Assembly: GCF_019097595.1 (NCBI RefSeq) | Contig: NC_080711.1 | Span: 18,787,428 to 18,851,427, forward strand | From: Hemibagrus wyckioides | Lineage: Eukaryota > Chordata > Actinopteri > Siluriformes > Bagridae | Direction: 5' to 3' | Length of the DNA stretch: 64,000 bases | In this document: piece after piece, positions 53,805-64,000 of the stretch | How the letters are laid out: every line of letters begins with the position of its first letter | Position numbering within the stretch: the stretch's first letter is position 1 | The notes under the pieces: model-generated | What the model saw: only the letters and a program-made list of their open reading frames with translations | The model's database searches: none | What the model was told of the DNA's origin: nothing | Made by a program: the position numbers and the translations under genes

Positions 53805-55250
53805 AGCACGGCCCTGTGCCCCTAATGATTACAGGCATGTAGCGCTGACCTCTCATTTAATGAAAGCTTTTGAGAGACTGATCCTCAGTTCCATTCAACC
53901 CCTCGTCCAACCCTTCCTTGATCCCCTACAGTTTGCCTACCAGCCTCAACTCAGAGTGGACGATGCCATTATCCATCTGTTTCACCGCACCTACACCCAC
54001 CTAGAGAAACCTCTGTGAGGTTTATGTTTTTCGACTTCTCAAGTGCTTTTAACACCATCAGGCCCACCCTACTGGAAGAGAAGTTGAAGAACATGAATGT
54101 GTACACTCATCTGGTTTCATGGATTATGGACTACCTCACCGGACGTCCCCAGTACGTCCGAATACAGAACTGTGTGTCCGACACCGTGATCTGCAGCACT
54201 GGTGCTCCTCGGGGAACAGTTCTTTGTCCCTTCCTCTACATCCTGCCACCTTCAGAAATTCTCTGATGACTCTGTGATTGTTGGATGTATCCATGGTGGT
54301 AATACCTCGGAGTATCAGACAGTAGTGGACAACTTTGTCACCTGGTGTGAGCTCAACCACCTACTCCTCAGTGTTGGGAAAATGAAGGAACTGGTAGTGG
54401 ACTTTAGAAAATCTAGAAAGGAGAAAGTTGAGATTGTTGAAATACCTGGGAGTCCATATTGACAACAAACTGAACTGGATACTAAACTCAACAGCACTCT
54501 ACAAGAACGGACAGAGTAGGCTGTATTTTCTGAGGAGGCTCAACGTCTGCAACACCATACTGCGGATGTTCTACGGGTCTGTGGTGTCTAGTGTCATTTT
54601 CTATGCAGAGGTCCGTTGGGGAAGTAACATGTAGGTGGCAGAGAGAAATAAACTGGACAGACTAATCAGGAGGGCTGGCTCTGTACTTGGCATGGACGTT
54701 GTTGTTGAGATAAGGATGCTGTCAAAACTCCATTCAATCCTGGACAACCCTTCTCATCCACTACACAGTGTGCTGGTTAATCAGAAGAGCACATTCAGCC
54801 AGAGACTGATCACTGCCAAGTGTAGCACTGAGCGCTTTAGGAAACCCTTCATCCCTGTGGCAATTAAACTGTACAATTCCTCCCTTTAAGTGTTGGGACA
54901 TTTTCATGTGCAATTTCATGTGCAATAATTAATAATGGGTGCTATAGTAATTATAGACCATTCATGCACATTACAATTTCACCATTATCTATCATTTACA
55001 ATACAACTTTACCATTATCACTTGTTAAAATGATCATCAATTTACAATCCTTATGTGCAATACTACAGTTCAACACTATTATTTGTACAGTATTTGTATT
55101 TATTTATTCTATTTTATGGTTTATATAGCGGTGTATATAGTTCTTTCTCTCTCTCTCTTATATTTTTATTAGAGCAACTGTAACATGGCAAAGGAATTTC
55201 CCCTGGGGATTGATAAAGTTCTTTGAATCATGAATCTTGAATCTTTTATC
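53805..55250 (+). mobile_element. Decayed 5'-truncated LINE (L2-like reverse transcriptase)
   Basis: The plus strand encodes reverse-transcriptase text from NDYRHVALTSHLMKAFERLI through FFDFSSAFNTIRPTLLEEKL, GRPQYVRIQN, STGAPRGTVLCPFL and a thumb-like SDDSVIVGCIHGG. The C-terminal end is LDRLIRRAGSVLG to ERFRKPFIPVAIKLYNSSL. A deletion removes the segment after the GAPRGT motif, and the catalytic FADD-type motif reads FSDD. There are several frame changes and a TAG at 54632-54634. The tail GGAATTTCCCCTGGGGATTG, then a TGAATCTTGAATC run, is a typical LINE 3' end. The clade (L2 or a close relative) is my best guess. Confidence 0.8.
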
Positions 55251-55579
55251 CCAAGCTTGGTGGCACGACTTCCTCTGAGGACCCTTGACATGGAATGCTT
55301 GGCCTGGGTCAGTTCTTTGTAAGCAGCCATACAGTTTACATACACTTCGTATTGGTAACATTGGTCATATTTTTGGGTGGCTGGAACGGATTATCTGCAT
55401 TTACACGATTTCTTATGGGAAAATACACATTTCCACCTTAAGAGCTCCTCTGTTAGAGGAGAATTGCCAGACTGATGAGAGCTAAAAGAAAAACTACAGT
55501 GACTCAATGAACCACTCCTAAGCCAAGCCTGAGTTCTTTAAGTCCAGTCTAATCTAGTCTCCTGAGGATGCCATTGCAT

Positions 55580-55760
55580 CATTATCTGGCTTTGTGGATG
55601 ACATCATTGTTGCATCTCCTGGCTTTGTGGATGACATCATTGTTGCATCTCCTGGCTTTGTAGATGACATCATTGGTGCATCTCCTGGCTTTGTAGATGA
55701 TGTCATAACCCCACCTCTTGGCTTCACCGATGACGTTGTAGGGCCACCTCTTGGCTGGCC
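55580..55760. repeat. 33-bp minisatellite
   Basis: A unit near GGCTTTGTGGATGACATCAT, then TGTTGCATCTCCT, occurs about four times, and two further diverged copies follow to 55760. Because 33 is divisible by three, open frames run through it on both strands. They are most likely a by-product of the period. Confidence 0.8.
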
Positions 55761-58700
55761 TTTTCACTGCCTCATGACTCCAGCGAGGACATCATCACTC
55801 TGTCTGCTGACTCCAGTGATGACATGTAATCTGCCTTCTAGCTCTGGAGCTAGAGGATGTCGTCGCTTTACCCCTTAACCCCAGCAAAACTGTCAGCACT
55901 CAGCTCCCTGCTCCGCTGAGGTCGATGCTCTAGTGGCCATTTTCCCCCATTCTGCAATTGATTTCAACCTTAACTGAAGCTTGTTGATCTTTATCTGCAT
56001 GATTTCACACATTGTGCTGCTGCCACGTGATTGGCTGATTGGATGGAACGGCATGTATGTGTTTCTTTTAAAGTGGTCAGCGAGGGTAAGCCTAATCAAT
56101 TTAGTTTCCAACACCAGCTGTCAAAATGTCTGCGTGACAGTCGGAAATAATTCGACGAATGAAATTTTCTCCCATTTCACCATGCCAAGAATTTTCCCAG
56201 GCCATATTATCATTTCATATGGAAGAAGAGGTCAATGTAGGATAGCAGCAGACATTTTTAAAATGATTTCCATGGATTCATTTCTGCTTGTCAGAACTCA
56301 GTGACAGCCACAGTGACATCTGATGAGTTTTCTTAGAACGCCACACATACACGGTTCGCTGACAGATAGAGGACCTCGTTCTACTTCTACACCACCGATG
56401 CCTCCTTCTGAAGAGGAAGCATCTCATATAGCACTTAGACATCACACCACTGTGATTACACTCTCAGCTATAAAAGAAAGCAATCCTGCCTCCTCAGCAT
56501 TCAGCACCAACAAGCCACCTGAGACACTACAAACTTCACACACCTTACTCACATTCATATACTGGGACACATACCTCTCACTTACTGTACCACTGGTACT
56601 GACACGTCTTTAAATATACGATTCATACACCTTTTTATAGCAACAGAAACACTGATGTAAGGGATTTAGGTTATTTGAACTTGGTGTTAAACCACACACA
56701 CACACACACACACACAATCAAGTGCTGGTGCTGAGCTTAAAATAATTTTCTTAATTATAACTTATCCAGAATACAATCCACGCACAGGGGTCAGTAGAGA
56801 CTTGAATAAGGTTTGGATTGTTCATCGTGTTCAGCTTTAAGGAGAGAAAAATAAAATAACACTTACATTGGGAAAGCAAATATTACTTTTATGACAGCTA
56901 GAGTTCTCCAAAGGAATATTTAAATTATAAAGGATTTTGAGGGGGTGGCTGCACAGTCAGAATCTCATGTATTATTGATAAGCCACAGGTTTAATCCCTA
57001 GTTAAAAAAAAAATGGTACAATTGCAAGTTTAAGCCAGAACACGATGTTCTACCAACTTAGCAGACAGACGTCCACATAAAGAATAAGCCAAGCTCAGGT
57101 TCAAAGGGACCTCTAAGGCAGAAATGCTACCCACCGTGCCACCATGTCACGGGGCAGTGGTCGGTCATTTGCAATGTCAATTAATTGATCTCATTCACTC
57201 CAAAGTACATTGCACTCATGTACCAGACTCTCTAGTGATAGATAGGGAGGTCAGCCCTGAGACTCCAGTTACCCAAGCTGCTTTCAAGCTTGCAAATAGC
57301 AATTTGCAAAAGTCTCTTGTCTTGACTTCTTGAACCTGTACGAAATTGAATGGAATTCACATCCCTTGCATATTCCCCTTGTTGGGAACCTTTAAATAGC
57401 TAAATGTAGACGAGTAATTACATAGCGAGTTACGTGCTGTAATTCTGAATCTAGAAAATATGTAACTGTCAATGTATTACATAATTAAGACATTAAAATC
57501 TCGGCTGTTTCCCTGCGTGAGTTGCAGCCGTGGCTGTGCCTCCGGAACAGCAGATGACTATAAATCAGCCTGAACTGTAACTTTGTCAATCTTCGAGCCT
57601 AAGGCAATTTCTTCCCAATCCACTGTGATTACAAGAGTCCTGGAGGGAAATCCATCCAATCTAGCGTCTCTGCCACGGACTTGACAGCTCCAGTGGATCC
57701 ATGACAGGGATGTGAAAAGATGATTTCCTCATTCCGTTTTGATTTGCTGTTGGCATCCCTAAAAAAATGGCCCATAATTCTATGAGATAGTTGCTGCCAA
57801 GGGTCAAACATTTCTACATTTCTACTCACGGACTAATTTGAGACCAGGAATATAGGGAAAAAAATCTGGAATTTTCCAAATTGGGAATCTTGGTGTGTTT
57901 TATGCAACTGAGCTTGTTTTACAGGGCCTTGGTGATTACACTGATGGCTGATGTCCATCTTACTTTTTATTTATCGACTGAAGACACTATATGCACACTG
58001 ACCGCTTTAATAGGAGCATCTGCTCACCTATTGCAATTATCTAATCAGTCAGCAGTGCAATGCATAAAGTCTTTAGATACTACCACCCTGCAGCTTCAGG
58101 TAAGGTTTACAACAACTGTCAGTATCAGGGGAAAAAACTGAACATGGCATGATTGTTGGTGCCAGATGGGCTGGTTTGGGTATGTCTAAATCTGCTGATG
58201 TCCTAGGATTTTCACACACAATAGTCTCTAGAGTTTATTTAGAATGATGCAATAAAGAAAAAAGAAAAAACACATCCAGTGAGCAGCACTTCAGCTCTGC
58301 CCATGTCAGGTTCCACTTTTGTCAGCCAACAACAGAAAGCTGAGGCTGCAGGGGGAATATGTTCACCAAAACTGAACTGGGAAAATGTCACCTAGCTTGA
58401 TTTCTGCTGAGGTAAACAGACAGAGGGGGCTGAACTTGGTGCCAACATCATGGACCCAACAGTCCGGGCGGGTGAAGGTGGTGTAATGGTGTGGGGAATG
58501 TTTTCTTGGCACACTTTGGGCACCTTAAAACAACTCGAATGCCATAGAATCTCTGAGTATTGTTTCTGACAATGTACCAAAATTTCAAGGCCACAATTTA
58601 CCCATCTTCTCCTGACCACTTCCAAAATGTTCTCAAACTGGTTCAATGGCCTTCCCAGTCACCTAATCTGAATTCTCCAGAAAGACACTGGTGATGTGAA

Positions 58701-60540
58701 AACATGAGAGACTCACAGCATGAAAATCTGTTCACATTATTATTCCTTAGTCTGTACAGACCAAAGGTGGCATTTACTTTAAGCATACAGTAACTAAACA
58801 AGGTCACATCCTCTTTTAAAGTCTGTTGAAACGCTCCCGTTCAAGTGAAACGGCATGTTCTCTCCCTCCGAAATAAATGAAAGAACAGGCTGTGAACTTT
58901 ATCTGAGAGTTTCAGGTTACAACACAAGTCAGCATTCTCTCAGAGAGATAGACACACAGAGAGAAAGAGAGAGAAAGAGACAAAGACTGAGAATGTCCCA
59001 TGACCTAGAGAGAGTCATATGTCCTAGACCTTGTTTCACCTTCTCACTCATTCTTCTGCCTTTATTTGTAATCAATTTTATTTGCATAACACATCAGCCC
59101 ATGACATGGCCACAAAGCTTTTTTTTTGTCTTTAGAAATCTGGATCTAGATTTTTAACGAGCAAGTGACAGCAGCTTGGGAAAAAAACTGATGACTTAAC
59201 AATAAAGAGGACACCCTGAGAGGAACTAGACTCAGGAAACTCAATCTGTAAGCAAATACCGCAGTGAAAGCTGTCAGGTGAGGCAGTTTGGGTATCATAC
59301 CAGGAATTTCTCACTCTTCCAGAACATTCTATAGTGTTATGCTTTACGTTTGTGTGGCGCTTGACCACTGAGCCACTGCCACCAACACCAACACCACCCT
59401 TCTACCACCATCACTCCTAGCATCTGGGTAACACTGGAGAGTGTAATTATAAATCATTACATGTGTAGAAAAATCAAACAGGATTTTGTGTTTAACATGA
59501 GTATATTGTGAAGAAGAGTCCCAGGATTTCAGTATCCAATGTTTTGGTCAAGTGCGAATCATTCGAATCATGTCGGACCATCCCCAGTAAAAGAAGGTGA
59601 GTAAAAAAGTTCCAAACAGATGAAGAATTAGGATGAGATGAGCCACAGCAGTTAAAAGGGTGATAAAATCTGGCACTGGCAACACATTATGTGGCAGAAA
59701 TATGTATAGAGCTTGACAGCGAGGCAGAGTAAGTATTGTTTTATCATTACAGTGGTACATTATGATAGGAGTGCATGCAGTACATATTAGACCAATAATT
59801 GCTCAAGTACTGAAGTATGAAAAATCATTTATAGTAATCACACCGAGGTCTTTCACTGCTGTACACGATGAAGCTGAAAGGCCATCTAGAGTTATTGTAC
59901 AATCAGAAAGCTTACTTCTAACTCTAGAAGAAGTATTTCTGTCTTGTCAGAATTATGTATCTGTCTGAAATATACAGACACCAAGCCGTGAAAAACTGAT
60001 GTAATGTTTATGAATAATTGAATCCAGAGAACGGAAATGAGCAGTTTCGAGCTTTTCGGATCAGCAAACTGTATTTTATGTGTTGAGAAGACGATGTTAA
60101 CCAAACAAATGGTCACACAGATAAGACCGGAGCCAGGAAAGAGCCATTGATTTTTGTGATCGATGTCATCAACAACTCAGAGCAACACAAGCAAGGTGAC
60201 ACAGGCCTGGTTAGAGGCCACATATCGGTCATTTACTACTTTAACCAGTGCTGTCTCTGTACTGTAATGAAACTTGTGCTTTGTATGAATGAAATGATCC
60301 TGTTCCTCTACATGGATAATAATATAATCCGATGATCTACATTCATTTCTAGGATCTTGGAGAGGTTTGATATTGGCCTACAGTTTATACAGTTGATGAG
60401 GGATGTCAGTTTTTTAATTGATGATTTAATAACTTGGTCCCATGCACTGGGACTCGGTCTTTCACATGCATAAAGTTTAACAAGGTAAAAGAACTACAGT
60501 CTATGTACCACCGGCACATTCACAGCCTCCATAGTTCTAA
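55761..60540. other. Gene-poor stretch with transposon fragments
   Basis: Pieces of the 12218-12724 family lie at about 56010-56090 (GTGATTGGCTGATTGGATGG) and about 57990-58140 (CACACTGACCGCTTTAATAG). A (CA)n is at about 56694-56716. No host gene was recognised, and the open frames are short and lack splice context. Confidence 0.45.
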
Positions 60541-61036
60541 TCACACACACACACACACACACACACAGTTTCAATTTCAATTTATTTATATAGAGCATTT
60601 AACAATGGACATTGTCTCAAAGGAGCTTTACGGAAACATAAAATATGAATGATGAAGTTTAAAATTAATTTACTAGTTATGTCTAACATTTATCTATTAT
60701 AAGCAAGCCTGAGGCACACCCACCCACCCACACACACACCCTCACACACACATACACACACACTCTCCCACACACACACCCTCACACCCACCCACCCACA
60801 CACACACCCTCACACACACACCCACACACCCTCACACACACACACACTCTCCCACACACACACCCTCACACACACACTCTCCCACACACACACTCTCCCA
60901 CACACACACCCTCACACACACACACACACACCCTCACACACACACCAACACACCCTCACACACACACACACACACACACACTCTCCCACACACACACACA
61001 CACACACCCTCACACCCACACACACACCCACACAGC
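60541..61036. repeat. (CA)n tract, foldback-family piece and CA/CCCTCA minisatellite
   Basis: A (CA)n lies at about 60543-60568. A fragment of the family at 28788-29428 follows (TTTCAATTTATTTATATAGA to about 60660). From 60715 to 61036 there is a nearly pure pyrimidine/A array of CACACA blocks punctuated by CCCTCACA, CTCTCCCACA and CCCACC. Confidence 0.85.
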
Positions 61037-62814
61037 TTAAAAGAGACATTCATTTACATGGACGTAAATACTCCCCAGCACTTACACTGTCTTTACCAAG
61101 ACTTTGTTTCCTGTTTTTTTTCCCCCTGTTTGCTAATTTTCCTGATCCTCTGCCTACCTCGACTTTGCCTTACAGTTTGTGTAGCTTGCTGAGTTTCATT
61201 AAAAACTCTCAATTGGGATAATAAGTAAATCTGGTGAGATCGATATTTCAGTGAATAAATGAATCTTGATATCCAAATTACTCTGTGTGTTGAATGTGTT
61301 GTGTGACACTAAGAGTGTGGTATAGTGTGTAGTCAAGTTGGTTTCCTATTCAGATCATTAGTGATGGTCAGTAAAGCCAGTAAATGTTGAACCAACTACA
61401 GCCATTCAATCAAATATGGAAGCTGTTGATCATCCTAAATCATGTAATGTAATCATGCAAGTCATATAATCTGTAATTTAAATAAGTCTAAAACTAGAAT
61501 GACAGAAAGTGCCTGCTTCACAATTCACTATTCACAAAATCTGTAGTGAAAATGTAATGGATTTAGAAATAATTATTAGTATTTGATTGTTAATTCTCTG
61601 GAATCAGGACTGTTTAATCAGCTGATCTTGGCTTCCATTAAACTGAGATGTGAATTCTGCTCGCTTGGGATGAAATCCTGCAGCTCTTTCCGGATAAGAC
61701 TAGACACCGCCTGGACACGCTGCCCTACTATCATGTCCAATTGACCCTCCATTTGACCTTATGTTCTCACATCATTTATTAGACTGTATATGTCTGAGTG
61801 AAAGCTTTCTGAATGATATTTAACACCAGACCTTTTCACCTTTCTGGAATGTTTTCCTTTTTTCCCCAGTTCTCTCATATTCTGCACTTCTACTCTTCCT
61901 ATTGTAATCCCACCACACAGAGTGGGCCACAGAGGACGGGATTTCAGTCTCTGTTCTCCTCAGTGTGCCTTCCTTCCATTTCTAAGAGAGTTTCTTCTCC
62001 TTCTTTTCTATCCTTCAAGACATTCACCTCTCTTCCTCCTTTGTGAAGGACTTACTTCAGGAAAAGTGCATCTATGATTATTATTTTCACTTCTTACTAG
62101 TGCACTCAGACAGCTTGAGCCCCCGGAATATCACTGCAATAATCAGTATTATTTCAGACTGCAAAATAGGGCGGCTTTGTACTTGTTTGCACTCTGATGA
62201 TGACACACTTACAAGGTTCTGGATTATAAACGTACAACACACACTTATAGTGCCAAGAGTAGAGTGAAACATAGGAGTAGAGTCACAATAGAGAGAGAGA
62301 GAGAGAGAGAGAGAAGCTCTGATTACATGTCTGTACTTATGGAAATCAATACCGCATGGTGTAAAAGAAACTGCACAACAAACAACAAACACACACACAC
62401 AAAAGAAGGTGTACACAAACTTCACCAGCATTTTGTATGTGTATGCTGTACTGCTGACTGAAATGGGGCATAAAAGAGAGAAAGAAGGAAAACAGATGAA
62501 CGGATGGAAAGCCAGATCAAGGGAGTTCTCAGAAAGCCCTACAGCATAAAGTAAAAAGAGATGAAGCGCAAAGAAAGAAGTGCACACTCCGGTTACGTGC
62601 CTGAGGTGAGGCTGTAAATAATTGATATGTAGCAGCATTAGTACTGTTAAGAGCATTAGCAAAAATGTTGTGTCTTCCTTTAAAAAGTATTTCTTGGGGC
62701 ATCTTTTTCTTTTTTTAAAAAAAGAAATCTACTTAAGTTTATAGCTTTATCAGTAATTCAAGCGTGCAAACTAGGAACTGTAAAGGCACCATGCAGTGAA
62801 GGCTGTGATGTTCA
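61037..62814. other. No gene recognised
   Basis: AT-rich DNA with a short (GA)n at about 62290-62314 and some A/G-rich stretches. No splice-flanked open frame or transposon boundary was found. Confidence 0.4.
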
Positions 62815-62945
62815 GGGGCAGAGGTGGTTCAGTGGTCTGGTCATGGGTTCAAGCCCCAGCACTGTTGAGCAAGACCTTCAACCCTCTTTCTGTCCAGGGC
62901 ACTGATTCTGTTTGGAATATTCAAAGGAAAGGTGTGATGATAAAA
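62815..62945 (+). mobile_element. Truncated tRNA-derived SINE
   Basis: GGGCAGAGGTGGTTCAGTGG, then GGGTTCAAGCCCCAGCACTG and AGGGCACTGATTCTGTTTGG, match the head and early body of the SINE at 15218-15455. The rest of the body is lost. Confidence 0.7.
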
Positions 62946-64000
62946 ATACTTTCTTAATTTATTAGCTCTTAGTCTTTATTAACTAGCTTAATTCTTGGTA
63001 TTTTTGTCTTGGTATTTAGCATATACTGAAATCTGCTATCAAAGGAACAGACAATCCTCTGCCAGCTAGCCAGCTAACACTAAACACACAACATTAGTGA
63101 TTTGGACTATTTAAATCTAGTAAAAAAAACAGAGCCTACTCTGTGAGCAACAAAGTTATAAATAATAAGAGTTATTATTGCATCTAGTGCACAAAAATGG
63201 GAACTGCACAAGGTACACTGCCCCTTGCTTGTGGGAAGGGCAGCAGACAGACAGTTAATGATAAGCCAACCATAAGGGGCTAGTTTAAATGATCAATTCG
63301 GCTGTCAAAATCTTGTTTTATAGCAAATAATCTGGATGAGGTCAAATAAATTTCAATAAATAAATGACAGAGTGTCTATGATGCTCAGAACCATTTACAC
63401 TGATCAGCCATAGCATTAAAACCACTAAAGTGAGATCTTCTTACAGAAAACAGTCAGTTCTAATAATTGTTGTGTTGGAAGCAGAAAAAATGCACAAGTA
63501 TTAGAATGGGACATGATGGCTACACAACTGGGTCAGAACATCTCCAAAACAGCAGGTGTTCCTGGTATGCGGTGGTTAGGTACCATCCCAAATTGGTGAC
63601 AACTGGATTGAGATCTGGGAAAGTCTCCAGATCTCCAGTTATTCTTCCTTAGATCAATTTTGGTAGGACAATCAAATCCGATCCATGGAGGCCCCACCTC
63701 AAAACTTTAAAGGATTTAAAGGTTCTGCTGCTAAAATCTGGGTGCCAGTTACTACATCACACCATCAGAGGTCTCGTAAAGTCCATGCCTTGATGGGTCC
63801 GATCTGTAGCAGAACTACACAATATTAGACAGGTGCTTTATTGAGAGGATAATGTCTGTATATCAGACAAATTGTGTGAAATCCTGTGCAAAGGTTGAGA
63901 ACAAAAAGACAAACGTGTCTTACTTTTCTAATACCATTTTTGGGGAAAGTGTCAGGTCTTTCTGGGATGTAGGTAGGCTGTAAATTGGGCGGAGACATGT
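62946..64000. other. AT-rich end of window with family B remnant
   Basis: A decayed family B Tc1-like copy spans about 63395-63840: CACTGATCAGCCATAGCATT at the left, GCACAAGTATTAGAATGG near the old N-terminal region, and ATTAGACAGGTGCTTTATTG at the right. Nothing else was recognised. Confidence 0.5.

Noticed and set aside
53805..55250. Endogenous retrovirus or viral polymerase
   Set aside because: The reverse-transcriptase text is of non-LTR type, there are no LTRs, and the 3' end is a LINE-type short repeat.

Overview
The window is vertebrate nuclear DNA, almost certainly from a ray-finned (teleost) fish. It carries intron-bearing orthologues of vertebrate genes with GT-AG splice sites, at least three Tc1-like transposon families, tRNA-derived SINEs, a fish-type LINE and very dense simple-sequence repeats. 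The repeat mix fits an otophysan such as a catfish, but I cannot fix the species. There is no prokaryotic content.

Five genes can be assembled exon by exon with intact reading frames. In order they are otop1 (minus, 6456-11017, 6 coding exons, 607 aa), tmem128 (minus, 14659-18649, 4 exons, 165 aa), lyar (minus, 22409-26632, 8 exons, 331 aa), zbtb49 (plus, 28062-38968, 8 coding exons, 708 aa) and a D5-type dopamine receptor, drd5 (plus, single exon, 43359-44720, 453 aa). The first four keep the order found on human chromosome 4p16. lyar and zbtb49 are head to head and share a roughly 1.4 kb promoter region. The products act in unrelated places (proton channel, endoplasmic-reticulum membrane protein, nucleolar protein, transcription factor, GPCR), so the cluster is conserved synteny and not a functional operon.

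The rest is repeat. 1-6.4 kb holds simple repeats, one full-length Tc1-like element broken by a single nonsense codon, and a tRNA-derived SINE. 11-14.6 kb and 18.7-22.4 kb hold transposon remnants. Intron 6 of zbtb49 (31.5-38.0 kb) holds a hAT-like MITE with perfect target-site duplications and halves of a second Tc1-like transposase. 44.7-64 kb has no recognisable host gene. It holds more Tc1-like remnants, a decayed LINE (53.8-55.2 kb), SINE fragments, minisatellites and a (CA)/(CCCTCA) array.

The best leads are these: (i) foldback elements built from inverted pieces of one Tc1-like transposase, two of them in lyar introns; (ii) a pseudo-copy of lyar exon 1 and its upstream region inside zbtb49 intron 1, plus a separate tandem duplication in the shared promoter; (iii) a higher-order array in tmem128 intron 1 where one ~35-bp core recurs five times, each time followed by a tetranucleotide array; (iv) GT/CA microsatellites abutting many splice sites; (v) a microsatellite and a short uORF directly before the zbtb49 start codon. 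I found no convincing new multi-gene system.
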